42,366 bases of DNA from Helicobacteraceae bacterium CG2_30_36_10 (GTDB lineage Bacteria; Campylobacterota; Campylobacteria; Campylobacterales; Sulfurimonadaceae): the NCBI GenBank assembly GCA_001873135.1, contig MNYP01000046.1, positions 1-42,366 of the forward strand, given 5' to 3'. Made by a program: the position numbers and the translations under genes. The notes under the pieces are model-generated. The model was not told the DNA's origin, ran no database searches, and saw only the letters and a program-made list of their open reading frames with translations. Positions 1-8,144 of this stretch are shown piece after piece; position 1 is the first letter of the stretch, and each line of letters opens with the position of its first letter.

Positions 1-2
1 TA

Positions 3-1235
3 CAAAAATTCAATTTTGAAGATGACAACTCTTTGAGTGACACACTCCTTCAAAATCATAGCAGACTCATTAAAGCCACTGCTCTTAAAATTTTGTGGCA
101 AAGACATGGAGCAGATTTCACTCTTCTCTTTGAGGATAAAGAAGTAAAATTATCTACCATAGCGGAAGAAAATTATGAACTGGCTGCAATATGCCACGAC
201 TGGGCAGTAGTTCGCAGAATTGCCAGTATAACAGGCAAATACGATGACAGACTCGAAGACACTCTTTTAGACATTGTGGTTCGTCAAAAACGCTTAGCTG
301 TGGGTCGTGCCTATAGTGAAAAAGCAACTTTTTCAAAGCCTTTAGACAGCGTGGCAATTTTAAAAACTTTACGTGAATTTTGCGGAACAAATACTGCAGA
401 GGACACCTTAACTCAAGAAATAATGCTGCATCTTAGTCATCTTATACGTACAGAACCTGCACTTTTTGAAAATATGATTACTCTGCGTACCTGGTATTTT
501 GTTCAGCTTCTCGTCGGTCAAATCAGCCGTTCTCACAACTTAGCGATTGGCGATGCTTATGAGTCTTTACTCGCCATGGCTCCTAATGAAATTTATAACT
601 GCCTACGCAATATATTGAGATCTTTCAACAAAGAAGTAACTGAGCTAGGAGACCAGGAAAATTTACATGCCTCAGAGGTACCAAGCTTTGCACCGGTACT
701 AAATGGCTCGGCAGACGATGATGCAAGCAAGGACTGGGCTCGATGGCGAAAAGATACTGGAATGATTGGGCGTATGTCATCTAATTTCTATAAAGATGTC
801 TGGCACTTGCTGCAACAGTGTAATGGGCTTGTGATTGGAGATAAATATAGCGTTCAAAGTCGAATAGGCTCAGAACTGACACTTGGGGCAACTGCAGGCG
901 AGCAAAATTTTGCTCTAAGAATCGACACTCTTTTGCACAGCATAGATGCGCCGGATTATCGTCAGTTAAATACTGAAGTGATAGAAAGCTTGGCAAAACT
1001 CTTTAGACAAACGCCTCAGTTGCAAGTTAAAGATGATTTAGTACTAGATATTTTAATAGGGCATGCCGTAAGAATAGCGTGGGTAAAAGAAAACCCTAAT
1101 GAAAATTATGATGACAAACGCGGTTTAGCATGGGAATCTATTTACAAAACATCTCCTATAAAAACAAATCTTGCTTTTATAGAAGCTTTTATGTATTTAA
1201 TAGCACCAGAGTCTTCTATGAAGGCTGAGTATTAG
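3..1235 (+). CDS. Uncharacterised protein, C-terminal part; frame is open to the left window edge, so the listed TTG start at 33 is probably not the real start
   Basis: Frame reads QKFNFEDDNSLSDTLLQNHSRL... with no stop back to base 3; stop at 1233-1235; no recognised domain. Confidence 0.6.
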   Translation, partial: QKFNFEDDNSLSDTLLQNHSRLIKATALKILWQRHGADFTLLFEDKEVKLSTIAEENYELAAICHDWAVVRRIASITGKYDDRLEDTLLDIVVRQKRLAVGRAYSEKATFSKPLDSVAILKTLREFCGTNTAEDTLTQEIMLHLSHLIRTEPALFENMITLRTWYFVQLLVGQISRSHNLAIGDAYESLLAMAPNEIYNCLRNILRSFNKEVTELGDQENLHASEVPSFAPVLNGSADDDASKDWARWRKDTGMIGRMSSNFYKDVWHLLQQCNGLVIGDKYSVQSRIGSELTLGATAGEQNFALRIDTLLHSIDAPDYRQLNTEVIESLAKLFRQTPQLQVKDDLVLDILIGHAVRIAWVKENPNENYDDKRGLAWESIYKTSPIKTNLAFIEAFMYLIAPESSMKAEY

Positions 1236-1257
1236 TTAGCTAAGAGGTACTATTGTG

Positions 1258-3558
1258 TTAATTGTGCTCTATTAAAAACTGCTTATAATCATCAACGGGA
1301 AGTGGTTTAGAGTACAAATACCCTTGAATTTTACTACAACCCTCATTTTGTAAAAAATCTCTTTGCTCAGGAGTTTCTACCCCCTCAGCAATAATATCCA
1401 TATGCAAATGCTTTGCTATAGAGATTACAGAGCGAACAATCGCAATATCGTCTTTGTCATGTGGAAGATCATCTACAAAACTTTTATCAATTTTCAGTTT
1501 ATCTATTGGCAAACGTTTTATATATGCCAAAGAGGAGTGTCCTGTGCCAAAATCATCTATGGAAATACTGATTCCGAGCTCTTTAATTTTATTTAATACT
1601 ACTATTGTTGCTTCTGGATCTTTCATCATCTCCCGCTCGGTAATCTCTAGTTCTAGTCTTGAAGCATCAAAACCTGTCTCTTGCAAAATATTTTTTAACT
1701 CAGCTATCATCTCTTTGCCCTCAAGCTGTTTTGCAGAAATGTTTAACGATAATTTTCCTATATCTATCCCCTCTTTTTGAAAAACCATTAACTGGTGCAT
1801 AGTTTTTTTCATCATCCAAAGATCTATTTTAATTATTAAGTTTGACTGCTCGGCAATAGGTATAAATTCAGCAGGTGAAACAAAGCCTAACTCCGGAGAT
1901 TGCCACCTTATAAGTGCTTCGGCACCAATAACTCTGCCTGTGGTAATGTCAATTTGCGGCTGATAAAATGCTTCAAACTCATCTTCTTGGAGTGCAATTT
2001 TTAAGTTTTTTTCAAATATAACTCTATTAAGTGTATATTTACCCATTGTTTTATTATAAAATTGGTAAGTATTTCTCCCAAGCTCTTTAGCTTTGTACAT
2101 CGCCGTATCAGCATTACTGATTAATACATCGGCATCAACACCATCTACCGGAAAACAACTTATACCTATACTAAAAGTAATACTGAACGTATTGTGTGCA
2201 ATCTCTATAGGTTCTTGAACAGCCTGTATAATCTTTTCAACAATAGATACAAGATTCTCTTCATTGGAATTTCTCAGCAAAATTGTAAACTCATCTCCGG
2301 CAAGTCGAGAAACTGTATCTTGGGTCCTGACACACTCTTTTAGTCTGTTTGCGACACTTTTTAAAAGTACATCGCCTGCATGGTGTCCATGGGTGTCATT
2401 CACATCTTTAAACCTGTCTAGATCTAAAAATAAAATGCTAAATTTTGAGTTTTCTCTTTTTGCACTCTCTATGGCATCTTGTACTATTTCCAAAAATAAA
2501 AGACGATTTGCCAAACCGGTAAGTGTATCATGATGGGCTAGATAAGTAAGCTCTTTTGTCTTGGATTCAAGTATCTCTTCTAATTCATAATTTAACTCTT
2601 CTACGAGCCTTTTTTTAGATTGAAAATATAAAAATATAATAGATGACACAAATAACACGCCTGCAAAGATTAGAAATAAATTATTACGACTCTGAAAAAT
2701 ATCATCTAAATTTATATTGTCTAAATTATACGCCATAATAAAATGTGCCATAGGTTTATCATATTCATTATTTAACCTATAGATACTTACGATCGAATTG
2801 ATTGAAGGGCATATATTAAATTCGCCCTTGCAGTTTATGATAGCTTCGGGGGATTTTCTTTTTATCTCTGCCAATAATTTCTCATCTGGATTACTATTGG
2901 CTACATAATAATTACCGATAAACCTCTCTTTATCGGCATAAACCAATTGGTTTTTATAAGATTCATCCACTAAAATAATTGTACGTTCTTGATTTTTATC
3001 CATCTTTAGAGCTATTGAGTTAAACTGTGCAAGAGTTTCAAATATACCGATAAATGTATTATTTTCATAAATGGGAACCATTACTTTAAACGAAAGAGTA
3101 AATTTGCCAACGCTGATAGATGGTATGATTTGTGGAGCTTTTACCATTTTGGCTACATCTGAACGAGCTTCCAACAGACTGTCTCCACTTTTATCACTAA
3201 AACTTCTGTAGAAACTTTTGCCCTCTTTATCGATAATCTGAAACCAAATATTTTTCAAATCAGTATTTTCTCTTAATTTTAAAGAGAAGTCTTGTAGCTG
3301 TATTTTTGATTTATCTTTACTTAGAAGTGCATTTTTTATTTTCTGATCTTCAGCCATTGCCAAAGCTATTTGCAAGATAGTGCCCTCTTTTTCTTTAATT
3401 AAAGTCTTAAGATGCAGTGTCATGTTTCTAGCAATCTGTGAATATCTCTCATTTATTGATGACTCAGTTTTTTGAGATATCAATATATAGCCCACAGAGA
3501 CGATAAATATTAATATTAAAAGCTGGAGTGTTAATTTTCTCAATTTAGCACTGTTCAT
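1258..3558 (-). CDS. Membrane-anchored diguanylate cyclase/phosphodiesterase (periplasmic sensor + GGDEF + EAL)
   Basis: N-terminal TM, sensor region, second TM, then DTLTGLANRLLF...RLAGDEFTILL (GGDEF variant AGDEF) and EALIRW...ISIDDFGTGHSSL...IAEGVET (EAL). Confidence 0.93.
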   Translation of the reverse strand: MNSAKLRKLTLQLLILIFIVSVGYILISQKTESSINERYSQIARNMTLHLKTLIKEKEGTILQIALAMAEDQKIKNALLSKDKSKIQLQDFSLKLRENTDLKNIWFQIIDKEGKSFYRSFSDKSGDSLLEARSDVAKMVKAPQIIPSISVGKFTLSFKVMVPIYENNTFIGIFETLAQFNSIALKMDKNQERTIILVDESYKNQLVYADKERFIGNYYVANSNPDEKLLAEIKRKSPEAIINCKGEFNICPSINSIVSIYRLNNEYDKPMAHFIMAYNLDNINLDDIFQSRNNLFLIFAGVLFVSSIIFLYFQSKKRLVEELNYELEEILESKTKELTYLAHHDTLTGLANRLLFLEIVQDAIESAKRENSKFSILFLDLDRFKDVNDTHGHHAGDVLLKSVANRLKECVRTQDTVSRLAGDEFTILLRNSNEENLVSIVEKIIQAVQEPIEIAHNTFSITFSIGISCFPVDGVDADVLISNADTAMYKAKELGRNTYQFYNKTMGKYTLNRVIFEKNLKIALQEDEFEAFYQPQIDITTGRVIGAEALIRWQSPELGFVSPAEFIPIAEQSNLIIKIDLWMMKKTMHQLMVFQKEGIDIGKLSLNISAKQLEGKEMIAELKNILQETGFDASRLELEITEREMMKDPEATIVVLNKIKELGISISIDDFGTGHSSLAYIKRLPIDKLKIDKSFVDDLPHDKDDIAIVRSVISIAKHLHMDIIAEGVETPEQRDFLQNEGCSKIQGYLYSKPLPVDDYKQFLIEHN

Positions 3559-3684
3559 ATAAAATACTTCCTAACAAAATAAAATTATTATATTTATAAT
3601 TGTAATAATCAAACTGATTATAGCAAAAATTATAGCCAAAGACATTACAATCATTGGCTTTCATCTTCAATGAGACTGTTTAAC

Positions 3685-3714
3685 CTTGGCATGTGTAAAC
3701 TTCCACATGCCAAG
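3685..3714. repeat. Inverted pair of the dispersed word (CTTGGCATGTGTAAA / CTTCCACATGCCAAG) just downstream of the histidine kinase stop
   Basis: Near-perfect hairpin read directly; right arm contains exact TTCCACATGCC (3701-3711), left arm a one-mismatch copy (3688-3698). Confidence 0.85.
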
Positions 3715-3717
3715 ACT

Positions 3718-4833
3718 CTACCACTTCAGGGTAAAACAACTGCCCTTTTCAAGCTTAGAGCTTAGTTCTATTTTTATGCCAAATTCATCACAAATCTGCT
3801 TAACTATACTAAGCCCTATCCCAAAACCACCGGCTATATTTGAACCTCTGACATAGCTTTTAAATATCAGTTGGTGCTTCTCTTTTGCAATGCCGATGCC
3901 CTCATCTTTTATACTGAAAAAGTTCTCTTTTAATGTGATGGTTATAGTTGTATTTGGCATGGAGTATTTTATGGCGTTAGAAATGAGGTTTGAAAAGAGC
4001 AGTCCTACTCTTGACTCTACTGCACTGAGGTAAGACTCCTCTATATCTGTTTTTATAGTAATCTCTTTAGCCCTTGTCAGCTCTGCATAATACTCTATAC
4101 TTTGCATTAAAATAGCTTTTAAATCTAAAAGTTCTGAGCTCTGTTTTGGTGCAGCAAAGTTCAAATATGAAAGAGATTGGTAGATGCTGTAAAGCTGCTT
4201 TGTACTTATAGATATATTTGTTAAAATTTTTGCATCATACACCTGCTTTTGCAGTGCTCTTTTTGAACTCATTTTCAGGGCTGTGATTGGCGTATTTAAC
4301 TCATGGGAGATATCTTGTATAAACGCTTCAATCTGGCTTATTTTTTCATGAATCGGTCGCATAAAAAGTTTTGAGAGTATAAAAGATATTATTACTATAA
4401 CTGCAAATATCAAGCCCATTATTACTAACACTTCTCTTTGAAGCGTAGTAAGCTTTTTATGATATTCATCTGTTTTAACAACTACATATTGCATGGCTAA
4501 ATGTTCTTGCACGGCAGAAGAGACTAAAACTTTAAAGCCATCTTTTTCAAAGTAGTTTTGCTCATAAACTTTCTGTTGTATTATTGGAATAAGAGAGTAC
4601 TCATAGCCCTCTTCTGCTTTTGGAAGTGTTAATTTTTTGTTCATCATTTGGGCATTTATAACAACTCCCGCGACTCTGTCTGCAAGATGCTGCAGTTTAT
4701 AGTAAACAGTGTTTTCGAGTGAGCTTTTTTGGGCACTGTAGTACCAAAATCCACTCAGCAGTACAAAGAGTAAAGAGGAGCCTAAATAAAGCGCCAAAAA
4801 GGAGTAGAGTGATTTTTTTTCAAGACTATTCAA
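3718..4833 (-). CDS. Sensor histidine kinase of a two-component system
   Basis: Two TM segments; H-box ISHELNTPITALK; N-box LISNAIKYS; G-boxes DEGIGIAKE and GFGIGLSIVKQ; overlaps response regulator gene. Confidence 0.93.
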   Translation of the reverse strand: MNSLEKKSLYSFLALYLGSSLLFVLLSGFWYYSAQKSSLENTVYYKLQHLADRVAGVVINAQMMNKKLTLPKAEEGYEYSLIPIIQQKVYEQNYFEKDGFKVLVSSAVQEHLAMQYVVVKTDEYHKKLTTLQREVLVIMGLIFAVIVIISFILSKLFMRPIHEKISQIEAFIQDISHELNTPITALKMSSKRALQKQVYDAKILTNISISTKQLYSIYQSLSYLNFAAPKQSSELLDLKAILMQSIEYYAELTRAKEITIKTDIEESYLSAVESRVGLLFSNLISNAIKYSMPNTTITITLKENFFSIKDEGIGIAKEKHQLIFKSYVRGSNIAGGFGIGLSIVKQICDEFGIKIELSSKLEKGSCFTLKW

Positions 4834-5473
4834 ACTTATACCCCTCGCCTCTTACATTTAAAATATGCTCTTTACCGAGATATTTTCTAAGCTCTTTTAT
4901 GAGAGTTCTTATAGCGTCTGGGGATGGCATCTCGTCATACTCCCAAAGGTTTTGAAGCATCTCATCCACGCTGACAACACGGTGACGATTTTTATAGAGG
5001 TAGTGCAAAACTGCGCTCTCTTTTGGGCTGAGTGTGTAGGCAATATCTGCACAACGAAGCATGTGAGTTTGTCTGTCAAACTCTATATTTGAGGCAAGTT
5101 TAAGAAGTGAGTTTAGTCCAAAATGCTTTTTTATATTCTCCACTCTCTGCGCCAACTCTTCTAAATCAAAAGGTTTTTTTATAAAGTCATTCGCACCCGA
5201 TTCAAAAGCCGCTTTTAGATACTTTGTATCATGAAAAGCGGTTATAAAGATAGCCGGAGTCTCATCATGAAAACTTCGCAAACTTTTTAGAAGTGAAATG
5301 CCGTCTCCATCAGGCACATTTATATCAAAGATATACAAATCAAAGTTACTCTTTTCGCTTAAACCAAGAGCCTCTTTCATGCTGTAAGTATGGGTGACCT
5401 CATAATTTTCTTGCAAAAAATCTACTAAGATATTTGATAAAACAGTGTCGTCCTCTAGGAGTAAAATTTTCAT
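4826..5473 (-). CDS. OmpR/PhoB-family response regulator; start at MKILLLEDD (5473), not the listed 5515
   Basis: Receiver LLLEDDTVLSNIL...DINVPDGDG...KKPFDLEEL and winged-helix C-terminus RTLIKELRKYLG...RGEGYKFE; the extra 14 N-terminal codons run through the repeat hairpin. Confidence 0.93.
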   Translation of the reverse strand: MKILLLEDDTVLSNILVDFLQENYEVTHTYSMKEALGLSEKSNFDLYIFDINVPDGDGISLLKSLRSFHDETPAIFITAFHDTKYLKAAFESGANDFIKKPFDLEELAQRVENIKKHFGLNSLLKLASNIEFDRQTHMLRCADIAYTLSPKESAVLHYLYKNRHRVVSVDEMLQNLWEYDEMPSPDAIRTLIKELRKYLGKEHILNVRGEGYKFE

Positions 5474-5489
5474 AGAAGTATTATATACT

Positions 5490-5523
5490 ATTTCCACATG
5501 CCAGAACTTTGGCATGTGGAAAT
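5490..5523. repeat. Perfect inverted pair of the dispersed word, TTTCCACATGCCA-GAACTT-TGGCATGTGGAAA, between divergent genes
   Basis: 14-bp perfect stem read directly; two exact copies, 5492-5502 and 5511-5521. Confidence 0.95.
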
Positions 5524-5525
5524 TC

Positions 5526-5547
5526 CCTCACAAACTCCTCACAGACT
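5526..5547 (+). promoter_or_regulatory. Tandem 11-bp direct repeat CCTCACAAACT CCTCACAGACT upstream of the -10; candidate response-regulator binding site
   Basis: 10/11 identical adjacent repeats, followed by TATAAT at 5553-5558 and the 5583 start codon. Confidence 0.6.
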
Positions 5548-5552
5548 ATAAA

Positions 5553-5558
5553 TATAAT
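5553..5558 (+). promoter_or_regulatory. Candidate -10 (TATAAT) of the efflux operon
   Basis: Consensus hexamer 25 bp upstream of the ATG at 5583. Confidence 0.5.
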
Positions 5559-5582
5559 TGCACATAATAAAAAGGATTACAG

Positions 5583-5963
5583 ATGAACAGATTGGCAAAA
5601 ATATTTTTAGCAGCTCTTTTAGGAGCTGCTTTACTCCAAGGTGCGGCATTTGAAAAAACAGCGAAGACTGGTGCTACGCAGGTTGAACTCAGTTCAGAGA
5701 AACCGCTTACAAGCGGGAAGAACACTTTAACTTTGGTAGTTTTAAATGAAGAGTATAAAGATGCCGCAGTCAGCGTAAAAGCTTTTATGCCGGCTATGCC
5801 GGGAATGCCTCATATGGAGAGTCTGAGTGAGGCTGTTAGCTTGGGAAAGGGGAAATACAGAGTTGATTTAAATCTTGCTATGAGAGGAACTTGGCAGCTA
5901 CATATATTTATTACGCCTAAAGAGGGTAAAAAAGTCAGAGTCAAGAGTTCACTCAATCTCTAA
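5583..5963 (+). CDS. Small exported FixH/YtkA-like protein with Met-rich MPAMPGMPHM motif
   Basis: Signal peptide MNRLAKIFLAALLGAALLQGAAF; beta-sandwich-like pattern with GKYRVDLNLAMRGTWQLHIFI; first gene of the efflux operon. Confidence 0.75.
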   Translation: MNRLAKIFLAALLGAALLQGAAFEKTAKTGATQVELSSEKPLTSGKNTLTLVVLNEEYKDAAVSVKAFMPAMPGMPHMESLSEAVSLGKGKYRVDLNLAMRGTWQLHIFITPKEGKKVRVKSSLNL

Positions 5964-5972
5964 AGGTTTATT

Positions 5973-7166
5973 ATGAGACTATATCTACTCTTTCTCTTGC
6001 CATTGTCACTCCTTGGAGTGGAGTTATCTACGCTGATAGAGTATGCAAAAAACAATCACACCTCTTTAAAAACGTTGCAACAAAGAGTGAGTGCGGTTGA
6101 TAATGAGTATGCTATCAGCAGAAATTTTGCAGACCCTGTCATCTCTCTCAGCCTTAGCGACATACAGTTCAAAGACCCGACAAACCGTTCTCTTGAACCT
6201 ATGCAGTACAGCGCTATAAGTTTTGCCCAACGCATACCCTATTTCGGCAAAAGAGATGCAAACTCTGCAAAAGTAGAGGCAAAAAAAGAGAAAATATCTT
6301 TAACTCTTGATGCGCTAAAAGTCAAACTCGTTGAGGGTATAAAAATAACCGCCTACTCTATTTGGCAGATAGAAGAGGAGTTGAGTATCACCAAGAAGTA
6401 TATGCAACTCACAAGGCAAAATATTGAACTCTACTCTGCCTTGAGCAGCACAGATTCAAAGTCACATATGAGTATTATGTCTGCAGAAATGGCACTCTCA
6501 GAGCTTAAAATCAAAAAAAGCAGACTTGAGAGTGCTTTGTCAGGTTTTTACAAAAAGCTCTCGTATCTTTGTGCTGTAGAAGTTAAAAATATTGAGCTTG
6601 TCATGGCTGTGCAAAAACCAAAAGATATCTCATTTTACACCCAAACACAATCACAAAACCTCTCTTACAAAGTAAAAGAGGCGACGCTAAAAGAAGCAGA
6701 TGAAGATATAAAAGTCAAAGAGTTGGCTTCGTATATTGACCCTGTTGTACAGCTCGGGTATTACCACCGTGAAGCCTTTGAAGATTATGCAAATATCGGC
6801 ATCTCTTTTTCACTTCCAATATACTCAACTCAAAAGTCACAAACCCAAATCTCAAGAAAACTCGCCCTTGCATCTCAAGCAGAACTAAGTGATTTTGAGA
6901 ATTTACTTGAAGCAGAGATTGCGCAGAGTTATGCAAAACTTGAGAGTTCTTACAAAATATACGACATTATTCAAAACCAAAGTATGCCCCAGATTGAGCA
7001 TATGTTTGAACTCAGTTCAAGCTCTATAAAAAGTGGGGAGGAACTTTTTTTATATATAGATTTATTAGTAAAAAAGCTCTCCCTTGATGAAAAAAATATA
7101 GCTACTATTGCGGACTATTACAGAGAGTTGGCTACTTTAGATGCCCTGATTGGAGAAACAAAATGA
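5973..7166 (+). CDS. TolC-family outer membrane efflux protein
   Basis: Signal peptide, heptad-rich helices, position ahead of adaptor and RND pump. Confidence 0.85.
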   Translation: MRLYLLFLLPLSLLGVELSTLIEYAKNNHTSLKTLQQRVSAVDNEYAISRNFADPVISLSLSDIQFKDPTNRSLEPMQYSAISFAQRIPYFGKRDANSAKVEAKKEKISLTLDALKVKLVEGIKITAYSIWQIEEELSITKKYMQLTRQNIELYSALSSTDSKSHMSIMSAEMALSELKIKKSRLESALSGFYKKLSYLCAVEVKNIELVMAVQKPKDISFYTQTQSQNLSYKVKEATLKEADEDIKVKELASYIDPVVQLGYYHREAFEDYANIGISFSLPIYSTQKSQTQISRKLALASQAELSDFENLLEAEIAQSYAKLESSYKIYDIIQNQSMPQIEHMFELSSSSIKSGEELFLYIDLLVKKLSLDEKNIATIADYYRELATLDALIGETK

Positions 7167-8134
7167 GATTTTTATTTTTAATAGCACTGCTAATAACGAT
7201 TCCACATGCCAAAGAGGCAACGGTAAAACAGCTCTTTGGCGTACAGACCGTAAAAGTAAAACTGCTTGCACATGCCAAGAGTATAAAAAGTTATGGCTTT
7301 GTGAGAGTTGATGACGCAAGGGTTTATGACGTCAGCCCGAGATTCGGCGGCTATGTAGAGGTTTTATATGCTGATACGCTTTATAAAAAAGTTACCAAAG
7401 GAGAAGCGCTTGCAAAAGTCTATTCCCCTGAAGTTCTAAAAGCAAAAGATGAATATAGAAACAGTGTCAATTATGCAAAAAATAGAACTATGATTGAGAG
7501 TTCAAAAACAAAACTGCAGCTTCTTAACATTCCACATGCCGAGATAGATACAAAAATTTCAAACTTTACAACAATTGTCTCACCAGCAGATGGATATCTT
7601 TTTAAAAAAACACTCAACAACAACTCCGCTTTTAAGGCTAAAAGTCTGCTTTTTAAGATTGTAAATCTCGAGAGTGTCTGGGTCGAGGTAAAGATTTATC
7701 AGGAGCAGTTGGCTTTGCTTGAAAATGTTGAGAGCTTTACCTTTTCAACTGTGGCACTCAAAGAGAGTTTTGAAGCAACAAGAGGAGAAATATACCCTCA
7801 GCTTGATGAGAAAGAGGCAAGTTTTACCCTAAGAGTTGCGCTCAAAAATCCACATGCCAAACTAAAACCGGGAATGTATATGAGTGTTGTGATGAGCCAG
7901 AGTAAAGAGAAGTATTTAACCCTTCCCGCTACTGCCGTTATTAGAAAAAACGGTGCTTTTTATGTCTTTGTTGTTGGAGAGTACGAGGGTGAATATGAGC
8001 CGCTTATGGTAGATGTAGAGGTTTTAAACCCTGACACCTACATCATAAAAAGCACTCTTAAAGAGGGCGATGAAGTTGTCAACAATGCGCTCTTTATGAT
8101 GGACAGTGATGCCCAAATAAATGCTCTCTACTAA
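7163..8134 (+). CDS. RND efflux periplasmic adaptor (CusB/HlyD-like)
   Basis: Adaptor pattern: VSPRFGGYVEVLYADTLYKKVTKGEALAKVYSPEV...IVSPADGYLF...LKPGMYMSVV; 4-bp overlap with upstream gene. Confidence 0.88.
   Translation: MRFLFLIALLITIPHAKEATVKQLFGVQTVKVKLLAHAKSIKSYGFVRVDDARVYDVSPRFGGYVEVLYADTLYKKVTKGEALAKVYSPEVLKAKDEYRNSVNYAKNRTMIESSKTKLQLLNIPHAEIDTKISNFTTIVSPADGYLFKKTLNNNSAFKAKSLLFKIVNLESVWVEVKIYQEQLALLENVESFTFSTVALKESFEATRGEIYPQLDEKEASFTLRVALKNPHAKLKPGMYMSVVMSQSKEKYLTLPATAVIRKNGAFYVFVVGEYEGEYEPLMVDVEVLNPDTYIIKSTLKEGDEVVNNALFMMDSDAQINALY
7200..7210 (+). repeat. Exact TTCCACATGCC copy (encodes IPHAK)
   Basis: Direct read. Confidence 0.95.
7530..7540 (+). repeat. Exact TTCCACATGCC copy (encodes IPHAE)
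   Basis: Direct read. Confidence 0.95.
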
Positions 8135-8144
8135 AGGCTAGTTT

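Noticed and set aside
5474-5515. N-terminal extension of the response regulator (MPKFWHVEIVYNTS)
   Set aside because: Starts at an ATG inside the repeat hairpin; receiver domain begins at MKILLLEDD.
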